From positions 372,001 to 436,000 of the forward strand of contig CAVQIB010000001.1 of NCBI GenBank assembly GCA_963712435.1: 64,000 nucleotides of DNA, written 5' to 3'. Source of the stretch: Rhodoplanes sp963712435 (GTDB lineage: Bacteria; Pseudomonadota; Alphaproteobacteria; Rhizobiales; Xanthobacteraceae). The translations under genes and the position numbers were made by a program. The notes beneath the pieces were generated by a model, which did not search any database, was not told the origin of the DNA, and saw only the letters and a program-made list of their open reading frames with translations. This document shows positions 51,127 through 60,865 of this stretch, piece after piece (positions within the stretch are counted from its first letter, which is position 1; each line of letters begins with the position of its first letter).

Positions 51127-52691
51127 ATGGGAAGCCGCCTTCCCGCCCTGCCCAGGCTCGGCTACCAGTCGGTGAGCTGGCTGTTCCTCGCCGCCGCCGT
51201 GCTCGCACTCGCGATCGCCGACATCGCCGTCAGCGCGCTCGATCCCTGGGCGGAAATGCGCCGGCTGGCGGCCGGCCTCCTGCGCCCCGACCTCTTGTCG
51301 ATCGAAGTATTGAGCGTGGTCTGGACGGTCGCCTTCGCCGTGCTCGGCGTCGCGCTCGGCGCGGGCGCAGGCTTTGCGCTCGCGCTCGTCTTCGCGCGGG
51401 CGCGCGCCGTACGGCTCCTGTGCGCGTTCCTGCGCTCGGTGCATGAACTGTTCTGGGCGCTGATCCTGATCCAGGTGACCGGCCTGTCGCCCGCGACCGG
51501 CATTCTCGCCGTCGCGATCCCCTACGCCGGAATCTTCGCCAAGGTCTTCGCCGAAATGATCGAGGAGGCCGACCTTGCGGCGGAGCGCACGCTGCCGGTC
51601 GGAACATCGACTGTCGCCCGGTTCGCCTACGCCCGCATCCCCGAACTCGCGCCGCAGTTCTGGACCTACACGCTGTACCGGCTCGAATGCGGGATGCGGT
51701 CGACGCTCGTGCTCGGCTTCGTCGGACTGCCGACCATCGGCTTCCACCTCGATTCCTTTTTCAAGCAGGGGCAGTATGCGCAGGCGGCGGCGCTCCTGCT
51801 CGCCTTCTACGCGCTGATCGGCACGCGGCGGATTCTGGGCGCGGCCGGCGACCATCCCGCTCCTGATCGCTTTGAGCCTCCTCGTCCTGCCGGAAGCCGT
51901 CGGCGCAACCGCGACCCTGACCAATCTCGTCCGCTTCGTCACCCATGACATCGTGCCCGCGCCCTTGCGCGGCGCCGATCTGTTCGCGGCGGCGACCTGG
52001 GCGAGCTTCTTCGCCTGGCTGTCGCCGATGGTCGCGCGCCAGGTCGTGCCCGGCGTGGTCCAGACGCTGATCCTGTCGCAGATCGCGCTGGTCGCTATGG
52101 GCGTCATCGCGCTCGCGCTGTTTCCGCTTCATCTGCCGGCGTTTTGTCGGACGCATCGGCAAGCCGCTCGGCCGCGTGGCGCTGGTGATCGTGCGGTCAA
52201 CGCCGGAATACATGCTGGTCTATGTGCTGCTGCAACTGCTCGGCCCCTCGATGCTGCCGGCGATCATCGCGCTGTCGGTGCACAACGGCGCGATCGTCGG
52301 CTATCTCATGGGCCGCCACGCCGATGCGCTCGAATACCGGCTGGATGCGCCGAAGGGCTTGAATCTCTACTGCTACGAGACCGTGCCGCGGCTTTACGGG
52401 CAGTTTCTCGCCTATGCGCTCTATCGCTGGGAGATCATCCTGCGCGAAAGCGCGATTTTCGGCATTCTGGGCATCAAGACGCTCGGCTACTATGTCGATG
52501 CGGCAATCTCGGAAATAAGGCTCGACGTCGCCGTCGTGCTGATCGTGGCGACGGCGCTGCTGTCGATGGTCGTCGATGCGTTCTCGCGCGCCCTGCGGCG
52601 CCGGTTGCGCATCGAGACCATGCCGGTGCGCCTTTCGGAGGCGCCGAGCGGATCGCGCATAGGCGAAGCAGATTTGGCCTGCAAGATCTGA
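51127..52691 (+). CDS. ABC transporter permease with two fused permease domains (two frameshifts)
   Basis: Membrane subunit of the PhnE-like importer. Two homologous halves are present, each with the coupling-helix pattern P-x-L-x-x-Q-F-x-x-Y-x-L-Y-R: first IPELAPQFWTYTLYRLECGM, then VPRLYGQFLAYALYRWEIIL. So one gene supplies both permease domains. Frames change near 51845 and 52143 by one extra base each. Removing both gives 520 residues, with second-half segments PLLIALSLLVLPEAVGATAT and STPEYMLVYVLLQLLGP. ATG 51127 lies 7 bp after the ATPase stop. Confidence 0.88.
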
Positions 52692-52760
52692 CCTCGCCGC
52701 GCAGCGGGATTCGGGCCAGCCGATCTGGCTGGGCGCTGTGGGGCATCCGCGCGGGCTGGG

Positions 52761-53532
52761 CTAACGCTGCCGCTCGCGCCGCAACGACACGGCGAGGCGG
52801 ACAAAGGTCGCGGCGATCGTTCCCGCCGCCTTGAGCCCGGGAATCAGATTGCCGGAAACCTTCGAGACGCCGCCGAGACGCCGTCGCTGGCCGACCGCGA
52901 CCTCCTCGGCGGGCAGGCCGGCGGCGGCGACCCGCATCAGCATTTCCAGGTTCCAGCCATAGGTCTCGTCCTGCATGCCGAGCTTCGCGAGCGCATCGCG
53001 GCGGATCGCGCGAAAGGGCGACATGTCGGTGAAGCGCACGCCATAGACGAGGCGCAGCAGGAGGCCGGCGACATGGCCGGCGACGCGTTGCTGCGTGGAC
53101 AGGCTGCCCGGCTCGCGCACGCCGCGCACGCGCGAGCCATGCACGAAATCGGCGCGGCCCGCCACGATCGGCGCGATCACAGACGGAATGAATTCAGGCC
53201 GGTCGCTGCCGTCGCCGTCGAGGAAGACGAGCACGCCGGCGTCGGGCCGCGCCGCCGCGACGCCGGCCTGCACCGCCCGCCCGTAGCCGCGTCGCCGCTC
53301 GACGACGACGCGCGCGCCGGCTTGCGCGGCGCGCTCGGCCGTGCGGTCGCGCGAGCCGCCGTCGACGACGATGACCTCGCTCACCCCTTGCGCCAGCACG
53401 CCCGCGACCACCGGCGCAATCGCGTCCTCCTCGTCGAGGCAGGGTATGACGGCGGCGACGACGGCGCCCAGCGCGGTGCAATCGCGAGCTGGCGCCGTCC
53501 GTCGGAACCGAGCTGTTCGCGGGCGCGCTCAC
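52761..53532 (-). CDS. GT2 glycosyltransferase, dolichyl-phosphate-mannose-synthase-like (one frameshift)
   Basis: Inverting GT-A transferase. AAVIPCLDEEDAIAPVVAG at the N-terminus, VSEVIVVDGGSRDRTAERA, VFLDGDGSDRPEFIPSV (DxD-like metal site), FTDMSPFRAIRRDALAKLGM and TYGWNLEMLMRVAAAGLP fit GT2 members that load sugars onto lipid carriers. The start is inferred: GTG 53532 overlaps the radical SAM stop (GTGA), and one extra base near 53480 must be removed to join VSAPANSSVPTDGAS to the conserved core. This gives 256 residues. It is the last gene of a four-gene overlapping set. Confidence 0.83.
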
Positions 53533-54619
53533 AGGCTCCAGCGCAGGCCGCAGTTGGCGCAGCATTTCGGCGGCGCATCCGAGCCGCAGCGCCGCGCGGA
53601 AGTCCTGGTAGGCGGGGCCGTTCCAGATCTCCGCGCAAGCGTCTGCTGCGTGGCGTCGCCGAGCGTGTAGTGTCTCGTAGCCACGCTGCGAGAACGGCGC
53701 GATGCAGCACGGCAGCGCGCGGCCGTTGGCGGTGAAATACATCAGCGTCCACGGCCGCCGGCACAGCGACCAGGGCGAGTTGTCGTTGCCTTTCTCCAGG
53801 CTCAAGCCGGGCTCCGATGCAGCGCCCGACGCGCTGAAGCGTCAGTGCCAAGCGAACGGGCGAGGTCTTCGGCCTCCTTGAGATGCACCGATCTCCTCGC
53901 GGGTCAGCCGCTCGAACAGCGCCTGATCGGGCCGCGCCATGCCGATCGCATCGTCATCGAAAAACACCAGGCGCTGCAGATAGACCTCCCTGACGCCGAT
54001 CTCGGCTGCGACCCGCACGAAGGCCGGCAGCTCTTGCACCGTTTCCTTGAGGCCGGTCAGCCAGAGCCGATACGCGCGGGCGATGCACGGCCCTCGCGCT
54101 CCTGCAGGTCGCGGAAGGCGCGCACGTTGCGCAGGATGCGGTTGAAGTAGTTCTTGCCGCGGATCGCGAGGAAGCTCTTCGCATTCGCGGCGTCGAGCGA
54201 GACGCGCAGCTCGTCGAGTCCGGCCTCGATCAGCGCCCGGCCATTGCGCTCGTTGAGCACGGTGCCGTTGGTGTTGAACAGCACGTAGACGCCGCGATCC
54301 TTCAGGTAGCTCACCATGCGCGGCAGATCGTTCGACCAGCATCGGCTCGCCGACGCCGTGCAGCACGGCGCGGGCGAGATCGGGAACCTGGTCGACGATC
54401 GACGTGAACAGCTCCCAGCTCATGTCGGCCGGGGGCTCGAGCTCCTCGTAGGTGCGCGGGCAGGTCGTGCACGAGCAGGTTGCAGCGGTTGGTGGTCTCC
54501 AGATAGAGGCAGACCGGCGGGCGCGTCGCGGCCACGCCGCGCGCCTGCGCTATCGCTTCATGATAGCGGCGCGGATCAACGTCCGCGCGCTGGCCGTCAT
54601 CGCGCAGCATCTCGTTCAT
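53529..54619 (-). CDS. Radical SAM/SPASM domain protein (several frameshifts)
   Basis: Start MNEMLRDDGQRADVDPRRYH, then VCLYLETTNRCNLLCTTCPR with the CxxxCxxC cluster after removing one extra C near 54470. It continues DMSWELFTSIVDQVPDLARA, LHGVGEPMLVNDLPRMVSYL, LFNTNGTVLNERNGRALI and LDELRVSLDAANAKSF. The C-terminal SPASM part includes SPWSLCRRPWTLMYFTANG, ALPCCIAPFSQRGYET and CCANCGLRWSL. At least seven indels are needed to read it through, so the sequence in 53830-54130 is approximate. Its start overlaps the GT87-like stop (ATGA) and its stop overlaps the GT2 start. Substrate unknown; position suggests a glycan or carrier-linked substrate. Confidence 0.83.
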
Positions 54620-55980
54620 CGCCCGATGCTCCTTCCGGCTGAACGCGCCGCCTCCCAGGCCGCATAGCCGCAGGCCGCAAGAAATGCGCCGTAGAGCACC
54701 GACTTGCGCAGCATGATCGGCAAGCTCGGATCCCAGACGACCTCGTCCTGCAGGACGACGGCGCCCAGCGTGAGCGCCCATAGCGGCGCGCCGCCGACAA
54801 GCGCCACGAATGGCGTCAGAACGAGAAAATACCACGGGTAGTTCGGCGACAGCACGAACAACAGGGCGACCGACAGCCGGCCGGTGTCGCGCAGCATGGT
54901 CTCCGCAGAGCGTTGCGCGCGAAACGCCACGGCGAAAGCCATTGCCGCGAGCGCGCTTCCCGCCACGACGAGATAGGCAGTCGAGCCGAGGGCCTCGGCG
55001 CCGAACACGAATCGGACGGCTGCAAGCGGCCAAAAGGCGTCGCCGGTATGGAACCGTTCCTCGGTCAGATAGCCCGTTGTCAGAAAGCCGAGCGCGCCCC
55101 CGCCGACGGAGAGATAGGGCGCGTAGCACAGCCCGACGACCGCGATCACGACGAGCGGCAGCTTCCAATCCCATGGCCGCCAGATCGCCGGGAGAGCCAT
55201 TGCCGCGAACGGCTTCGCCAACGCGCCCAGCGCGACGGCGGCGCCGGCGCGCAGCGGCCGTCCGCTCGCGGCGAGCCACAGGCCAAGCATCATCAGGCTT
55301 ACCATCAACGCATCGATATGGCCGTTATTGGCGATCTCCCAGAGCGGCAGCGGGTGCCAGGCATAGGCCACAATGCGCGACACCGGCTGGCCGATCCGGC
55401 GCAGCAGCAGCACGATCATGGCGACGGTGACGACTTCGCAGGCGACGAGCGCCAGCTTGATCGCGGCGACGCTCGCGGACAGCCGCGTCGCCAGAAAAAA
55501 CAACGCCTGCGCGACCGGCGGATAAATGGTGACGGCGTAATCAGCGCGGTTGATGTTCGGATAGACGGCGTTGTCGCGCAGGAAGGCGAGCGTCTCGTCG
55601 GCAGGAACATATCGGTAGGGATTGACGCCGGCGCCCTGCACAAGGCCGTCCCAGACATAGCGATAGATGTCGGTCGAGAGCAGCGGCTCGGTGACCAAGA
55701 GATAGATGCGCAACGGGATGGCGACGGCGGCGATCGTCCAAAGCGCGGCGCCGACGGGCGCGCGCTGCGCGACCGCGGTCGCGGCGATCGCAACAAGACC
55801 GGTCGCTATCGCGAGCGCCATATAGGCGTTATCGCCGCCCGCGCGGAAAGCGAAGGGCGTCGCCGCCGTCAGCGCTACCACCGCCGCGCCAAGCCCCAAC
55901 AAGCGAAGAAGCGCCGCGGCTTCGCTCTGCGTTCCGTGCGGCATCCCTATGCCCGTTACGGCGTTCAACTCCCCACTCAT
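54616..55980 (-). CDS. Multi-spanning GT-C glycosyltransferase (GT87/DUF2029-like)
   Basis: 454 residues, about eleven hydrophobic segments. The first periplasmic loop has the GT-C acidic motif (LLVTEPLLSTDIYRYVWDG, with VQGAGVNPYRY after it) typical of polyprenyl-phosphate-dependent mannosyltransferase-like proteins. IYPPVAQALFFLA and LPLWEIANNGHIDALMVSLM also fit. ATG 55980 (MSGELNAVTGIGM) overlaps the upstream stop by 4 bp and is preferred to the longer frame. Donor and acceptor unknown; the GT2 in the same set could make its lipid-linked donor. Confidence 0.8.
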   Translation of the reverse strand: MSGELNAVTGIGMPHGTQSEAAALLRLLGLGAAVVALTAATPFAFRAGGDNAYMALAIATGLVAIAATAVAQRAPVGAALWTIAAVAIPLRIYLLVTEPLLSTDIYRYVWDGLVQGAGVNPYRYVPADETLAFLRDNAVYPNINRADYAVTIYPPVAQALFFLATRLSASVAAIKLALVACEVVTVAMIVLLLRRIGQPVSRIVAYAWHPLPLWEIANNGHIDALMVSLMMLGLWLAASGRPLRAGAAVALGALAKPFAAMALPAIWRPWDWKLPLVVIAVVGLCYAPYLSVGGGALGFLTTGYLTEERFHTGDAFWPLAAVRFVFGAEALGSTAYLVVAGSALAAMAFAVAFRAQRSAETMLRDTGRLSVALLFVLSPNYPWYFLVLTPFVALVGGAPLWALTLGAVVLQDEVVWDPSLPIMLRKSVLYGAFLAACGYAAWEAARSAGRSIGR

Positions 55981-56681
55981 GGGGCATCCGCCATCGCGGC
56001 AAGCCAAGCGCGGGTCGCCGCGGCCGCGCCGCCCCCCTCGAAGCGATCGGACCGCCCGGCGATTTCCGCGCGCAACCATGCGAAGGTCTCGGCGTCATCG
56101 ACGTCGTACCATTCCTCCAGCGCGGCGACTTCGAGGCCGATCTCCGCGGCGCGTTGAACGGTGAGCCGGGCGACGGTTTCCGTGCCCCAGGGGATGTCCT
56201 CGAACAAACGCCGGTGCGGATATTTCAGTCCGATCAGGCAATAGCCGCCGTCGCTGGCCGGGCCGAGCACGAGGCGATCGCCAGGCTTTCGCAAGGCGTC
56301 GATGGCGTCGACCAGCAGTCGCGGCGGCAAAGTCGGGCTGTCGCCGTTCACCAGCGCGACGCAGTCGTGCCCCGCCGCCAGAAGCTCGCGCATCGCCCCA
56401 TACAGCACGTTGCCGAAATCGGCGTCCACCTGCAGCAGCAGCCGGAACGATGGCGGCAGGATCTGGCGAAGCTCGGCTTCGCTGCCGGCCGGCGCGTAGA
56501 CCCCAAAGCCGCGGCGCTCGTATCCACTCGGAACAGCCTCGATCGCCGCCGCCACGTCGCGGAGGAAGCAGGCTGACAGTTCGGCCGCAGCCGCTTTGCC
56601 GACCGCCGCCGCGAGACAACTCTTTGCGCGCCCCAACTGAGGCGCCTTGCACATGATGCCGAGGGCCGCCTTTGTCGCCAC
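55977..56681 (-). CDS. DUF2064 / TIGR04282-type GT-A protein
   Basis: 234 residues starting at GTG 56681 after GGGAGC. IMCKAPQLGRAKSCLAAAVG matches the family's N-terminal P-x-x-G-x-x-K-(T/S) nucleotide-sugar motif. LVNGDSPTLPPRLLVDAIDA and LVLGPASDGGYCLIGLK are the central signatures, and IPWGTETVARLTVQ follows. Members are GT-A superfamily proteins of unproven activity, often paired with a GT2 and seen in some arsenosugar-type loci. First gene of the overlapping set DUF2064 - GT87-like - radical SAM - GT2; about 137 bp separates it from the nucleoside phosphorylase upstream. Confidence 0.87.
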   Translation of the reverse strand: MATKAALGIMCKAPQLGRAKSCLAAAVGKAAAAELSACFLRDVAAAIEAVPSGYERRGFGVYAPAGSEAELRQILPPSFRLLLQVDADFGNVLYGAMRELLAAGHDCVALVNGDSPTLPPRLLVDAIDALRKPGDRLVLGPASDGGYCLIGLKYPHRRLFEDIPWGTETVARLTVQRAAEIGLEVAALEEWYDVDDAETFAWLRAEIAGRSDRFEGGGAAAATRAWLAAMADAP

Positions 56682-56818
56682 GCCAGCTCCCGATGCCGTG
56701 AGTGCTTACCGGCTCACTACGCTGCAGCGCCCTCGAAATTACAGAATGAGGCGTCCGGCGCGTTCACGTTCACGTTAGGCCGGTTCGCGATGCGATCAGC
56801 GTTCCCGATGAGCGTAGG

Positions 56819-57625
56819 TTATTGGGATGACGCGAAGCCGGCGACAATCGCGCTCAGCACGGCAAGCGCGTCCGTGGTCCCGTCCACCTCCCCTTTCTCG
56901 AAACCGCCTTCGGCCTGGCCCACGATATTCGTGACATGCGCAAGACAATGGACGCGCGCCCCGGTCGCGCGCGCAAAGGCATAAAGCGCCGCGGCTTCCA
57001 TTTCGACCGCAAGCACGCCCTTCGAGCGGGCCGCCGCGACCGCCTCTGCGGTTTCGCGGTAGGGCGCGTCGGTCGTCCAACTCGATCCGACGATGACCGA
57101 AAGGTCCTTGCTGCGCAACGCGCCGACAGCGCGCGCGATGAGCTCGGGATCGCCTTCAGCGAAATCGGCAGTCGCCGCGTAATGGTAGCTCGTTCCTTCA
57201 TCGCGCAGCGCGCGGTCGATAACGACAAAGTACGGAGGCGCGCCCGCCGGACTGATCCGGCCGGCGGAGGTGAGGCTCATCAACAGCCGGCAGCCGCTGG
57301 CGAACAGCTGTTCGGCGACCAGCACCGCGAACGGCGCGCCGACCGCACATCCCACGATGCCGACGCTCTCGCCGCCCAGCGTGAAGACGTCGAGTTCCGT
57401 ATGGTAGCAAGGCCAGCCGTCGTGACGCTGCGCACGTCCCTCGCGCCGAAGCCTGCGCACAATGTCGCCGTCGGGGTCGAGCACACACAGGGAGGGCACG
57501 TGGACAACGCCCAGCCCCTTCTGCCGTCGCGCTTCGCGCAGCAGCGCGCGCGCCTCGAAAACCGACGGCGAATCCGGCCGCTTGTATTTGAGGATCGGCG
57601 GCAAAGCCATGTCGCGTCCCGTCAT
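56819..57625 (-). CDS. Purine/uridine nucleoside phosphorylase family protein
   Basis: 268 residues of the PNP_UDP_1 fold: VGIVGCAVGAPFAVLVAEQL (Gly-rich phosphate region), LLMSLTSAGRISP, RDEGTSYHYAATADF, VVGSSWTTDAPYRET-like substrate region and GVLAVEMEAAALYAFA (ribose-binding E-M-E). It should cleave a nucleoside with phosphate to base and sugar-1-phosphate; the substrate is not clear. Frame starts at ATG 57625, with ATG 57610 (MALPPILKYKRPDS) equally plausible. It lies 17 bp after selD on the same strand, so the two are probably co-transcribed. Confidence 0.87.
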   Translation of the reverse strand: MTGRDMALPPILKYKRPDSPSVFEARALLREARRQKGLGVVHVPSLCVLDPDGDIVRRLRREGRAQRHDGWPCYHTELDVFTLGGESVGIVGCAVGAPFAVLVAEQLFASGCRLLMSLTSAGRISPAGAPPYFVVIDRALRDEGTSYHYAATADFAEGDPELIARAVGALRSKDLSVIVGSSWTTDAPYRETAEAVAAARSKGVLAVEMEAAALYAFARATGARVHCLAHVTNIVGQAEGGFEKGEVDGTTDALAVLSAIVAGFASSQ

Positions 57626-57642
57626 GCAGATAAAATCGCCCG

Positions 57643-58689
57643 CTACGCGACCTTGACGACGGGCCTGCCCGCTTCGGCATGCCCAATCCGGCGGGCCGCC
57701 GGGTAGCCGGCCTCGACGATCGACTGCAGGATCGCATCGGCGCGCGTGGGCGCGCAGGAGACCAAGAGACCGCCCGAGGTCTGCGGATCTGTCAGCAGAC
57801 TACGCCGCCAGTCGGGAAGACCCGCCGGCAATGTCACGCTATCGCCATAGCTCATCCAGTTGCGTCCCGATGCGCCGGTGACAAAACCCTGCCGCGCCAG
57901 CGCGGCGGCCTCGCGCAGCAGCGGGACGCCGTCCGCCTCGATGACGACGCCGACGCCCGAGCCGCGCGCCACTTCGAGCGCGTGACCGATCAGGCCGAAG
58001 CCCGTCACGTCGGTGATGGCGTGGACGTCCGCATCCTCGGCGAGCTTCGCGCCGACGCTGTTGAGGAGGGTGGTCGTCGCCACCATTTCCGCATAGCCGT
58101 CGTCGGACAGAGCGCCCTTTTTCAGCGCCGCCGAATAGACGCCGACGCCGAGCGGCTTGGTAAGGATCAAGGCGTCGCCAGGCTTGGCGTCGGCATTGCG
58201 CCGCAGATTCTGCTTGCGGCAGGTCCCGATGACGGCGAGGCCATAAATTGGTTCGGGTGTATCGATCGAGTGGCCGCCCGCGACCGGGATGCCCGCCGCC
58301 GCGCAGACGGACGCCCCTCCGGCGAGGATCGCGCGCACCGTCTCAAGCGGCAGCTTGTCGAGCGGAATGCCGAGGATCGCGAGCGCCATGATCGGTTGGC
58401 CGCCCATCGCGTAGACGTCGGAGATGGCGTTGGTCGCTGCGATGCGCCCGAAATCATGCGGGTCGTCGACGATCGGCATGAAGAAATCGGTCGTGGCGAT
58501 GATGCAGGTGTCGTCATCGAGCCGCCACACCGCCGCATCGTCGCCGGTCTCCACGCCGACGAGGAGCTGCGCATAGGGTCCGGCCGCCGCTTGCCCGGCG
58601 AGAAGCTGCTGCAGCACGGACGGAGCGAGCTTGCAGCCGCAGCCACCGCCGTGGGCGAGGCTGGTCAGTTTCACCTGCGGAACGGTCAT
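57643..58689 (-). CDS. selD: SelD, selenide, water dikinase
   Basis: Makes monoselenophosphate, the selenium donor for all known biological selenylation, from selenide and ATP. The N-terminal catalytic motif is LAHGGGCGCKLAPSVL, with Cys rather than Sec at the active position. The AIRS-type body has VGVETGDDAAVWRL, IIATTDFFMPIVDDPHDFG, NAISDVYAMGGQP, GGHSIDTPEPIYGLAV, ILTKPLGVG and LTDPQTSGGLL. ATG 58689 follows GAGGAAG and gives 348 residues, the normal length. No selA, selB, selU/mnmH or senA/senB is visible beside it, so its client here is unidentified. Confidence 0.96.
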   Translation of the reverse strand: MTVPQVKLTSLAHGGGCGCKLAPSVLQQLLAGQAAAGPYAQLLVGVETGDDAAVWRLDDDTCIIATTDFFMPIVDDPHDFGRIAATNAISDVYAMGGQPIMALAILGIPLDKLPLETVRAILAGGASVCAAAGIPVAGGHSIDTPEPIYGLAVIGTCRKQNLRRNADAKPGDALILTKPLGVGVYSAALKKGALSDDGYAEMVATTTLLNSVGAKLAEDADVHAITDVTGFGLIGHALEVARGSGVGVVIEADGVPLLREAAALARQGFVTGASGRNWMSYGDSVTLPAGLPDWRRSLLTDPQTSGGLLVSCAPTRADAILQSIVEAGYPAARRIGHAEAGRPVVKVA

Positions 58690-59175
58690 GTCGCTTCCTC
58701 GTCGTTGGTCTGCGCGACTCTTGCGTCGCATGTCGGACGCGCTTCGAACAGCGCCAGCTTGCCTAATTTCGGCGCAAATCATGGCGCGAAGCGCCAGCCG
58801 CCGGGCTTTCCGGCCACCATATTACGCTCCAGCAAGACGTAACGTTTCTTGGGATCGGAACGAATTTGCTGCGGACGGTCGGCGACGCGGGAATGATGAG
58901 CGCACGACGTCACCCCCGTCCCGCGCGCGACCCAATAGCGCGCCTCATGGGTTCGATCGTTCTTGAGCATTTCACGCGAGCGTCTCAATGCCGTTTTTAT
59001 TCATCGGGACGGTTTCTGAGAGCGGAGCCGTCAATGATGGTGTTCACTCTCTCCAATTTCGGTGCTCAATTGCCTGCGCTTCTTTCATCGAGGGCGGGCG
59101 ACGCGCGGTGTGAGTGCAAGATTGAGGGTTTCGCATTCGAAAGCGGTCTATGCTCGAAAACGTGGGAGACGATCC
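58690..59175. other. Intergenic region between divergent selD and the DoxX gene
   Basis: About 485 bp with no convincing coding frame. Longer frames reading into the DoxX gene lack family support. No clear promoter elements, riboswitch-like pairing or repeats were recognised by eye. Confidence 0.5.
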
Positions 59176-59838
59176 GTGCCGAAGAACCCTTTCACCGACG
59201 TGTTTCTGTTCCTGACCGGGGGAACCGACGATCACCTGACGCTTGGCCCCTGGCGTTTTCTCCTGGTCGCTTTGTATTGGGCGCTGCTCGCCGGCAGCAT
59301 CTATTTCGCCTTTCGCAATTGGCGGGAAGACCCCGCGCAGCGCAGCGCAGCGCATCTCGGAACCGCGATCGTTCGCGTTCTCGTCGGCACCATGTGGTTT
59401 GAGGGGATGCTGTGGAAACTGCCGCTGCCGCTCTCTGGCGGCCTTGAGTTCTGGACCGGTCAGGAGGCGACCCGGGCGGCTTTCGCGTTCCATCGCGATC
59501 TTGTCAGCGGCGTCATACTGCCGAACCTGCGCACCCTCGGGCCGTTCGTGTTCCTCGCCGAGTTGACCTTTGCGACGTCGTTCATCCTCGGCTTTGCGGT
59601 GCGCCTTGTCGGCGTCATCGGCATTCTCTTCGCGCTTCAGCTTTGGCTTGGCTTCTATCGGCCGGGCGATCCGGCGGAATGGCCGTGGGCCTATTTCTTT
59701 CTGATCATGCTGATGTTCCTGTTCGTCATCTACGCCGCCGGCCGGAGCCTCGGTCTTGACGCGTGGCTGCGCCGCAACGTGCCGGCGGTCCGTGACGGAA
59801 CCGGCGTGATCGGCCGCATCTTGCATCTGGCGGGCTGA
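59176..59838 (+). CDS. DoxX-like membrane protein
   Basis: 220 residues from GTG 59176 (VPKNPFTDVFLFLTGGTDDH). Four or five hydrophobic helices, with IVRVLVGTMWFEGMLWKLPL near helix 2, LVSGVILPNLRTLGPFVFLA, and LFALQLWLGFYRPGD, resembling the DoxX/TQO-small-subunit group. Some relatives take part in thiosulfate:quinone or redox-membrane functions, but most are uncharacterised. It is separated by 116 bp from the DUF302 gene on the same strand. Confidence 0.7.
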   Translation: MPKNPFTDVFLFLTGGTDDHLTLGPWRFLLVALYWALLAGSIYFAFRNWREDPAQRSAAHLGTAIVRVLVGTMWFEGMLWKLPLPLSGGLEFWTGQEATRAAFAFHRDLVSGVILPNLRTLGPFVFLAELTFATSFILGFAVRLVGVIGILFALQLWLGFYRPGDPAEWPWAYFFLIMLMFLFVIYAAGRSLGLDAWLRRNVPAVRDGTGVIGRILHLAG

Positions 59839-59954
59839 GGCGTTGCCGGGTGAAGCAGCGGGTGGTGCGGAGATCGAAATGGCGGTCAGATTGGTTCTCG
59901 AGAAGAACTATCCACCCCGCGGCGCGGCTTAGTTCGCGAAAAGGAGGCGTCAAC

Positions 59955-60449
59955 ATGACCCGTCATTCTCGTTCGCTTTCGACCTTGCTGGTCCTGCTCG
60001 CTACGTTGTTCCTCGCCGCGTCGATGCTTGGCGCACGGCTGGCATTGGCGGCCGGCGCTGAAGCCTTGATCATCAAGCCGAGCCCGCATGACGTCGCAAG
60101 AACGGTCGACAGGCTCGAAGCGGCGGTGAAGAGCCGCGGCGCGGCTGTGGTCGCGAAGGTCGACCATGCCGCCGCCGCGCAGGCGAATGGTCTGTCGCTG
60201 CGGCCCACCGTGCTCGTGGTGTTCGGCAATCCGAAACTCGGGACGCCGCTGATGCAAAGCCAGCAGACCGCCGGCCTCGACCTGCCGCTTCGCGTGCTGA
60301 TTTGGCAGGACGCCGGCGGGACAACCCAGGTTGGCTATACGCCGGTTGCGGCCATCGCCTCCCGCCACGGCGTCAGCGACCGCAACGATGCCGTCGAGAG
60401 GATTGCAGGGGCGCTCGCGGCGATCGTCAGCGAAGCCACGACGCCCTGA
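59955..60449 (+). CDS. Exported DUF302 domain protein
   Basis: 164 residues. ATG 59955 is preceded by AAGGAGG. The signal peptide runs through LLVLLATLFLAASMLGARLA to an A-x-A-type cleavage site. The mature part carries the DUF302 pattern: DVARTVDRLEAAVKSRGAAV, VAKVDHAAAAQANGLSLRPT and VVFGNPKLGTPLMQ. DUF302 proteins are small periplasmic proteins of unknown function, often near membrane redox genes. Confidence 0.88.
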   Translation: MTRHSRSLSTLLVLLATLFLAASMLGARLALAAGAEALIIKPSPHDVARTVDRLEAAVKSRGAAVVAKVDHAAAAQANGLSLRPTVLVVFGNPKLGTPLMQSQQTAGLDLPLRVLIWQDAGGTTQVGYTPVAAIASRHGVSDRNDAVERIAGALAAIVSEATTP

Positions 60450-60865
60450 GAGCTGGGAAACCGCTCAATTTTTTTACATATGAAGGCTGGCCTCCGACGA
60501 CCCGAACGGCGCTGCGCCTCGTCCAGCGCCTGCTTCCTTGACGTGCCGTCCGGACCGCCGCCCATGGACCCAGGCCAAGCTCCTGATGGATCGCCGCATG
60601 CGGATCGGCGCGGCGGAGGGGATGGGGCGTATGCCTCAAAGGAGGCGTATGCGGAGATGGATGCGAATGCGCAATTCACGTAATCAGCATGCGGATCGGA
60701 TTGATCTTTCGGCGCGGGAAGGCGCAATGCCGTCGATAGCCGCAACATACGCCGACGTTTGCTGCAAGCTGCTCCCGGCGCTTCCAGGCATCTCGGAATT
60801 TCGTCGGGAAAGCGGCGGTGCCGTCGCAGCGCAACCGGTAACGTATTGATATTGTTATGGCTTCT
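60450..60865. other. Gene-free stretch between the DUF302 gene and tRNA-Thr
   Basis: About 415 bp. Open frames are short, overlap on both strands and show no family resemblance. No repeat or clear terminator was recognised. Confidence 0.5.

Noticed and set aside
58690..59175. A selenocysteine insertion element or tRNA-Sec next to selD
   Set aside because: I could not find a cloverleaf or a stable stem-loop beside an in-frame TGA, and SelD itself uses cysteine.
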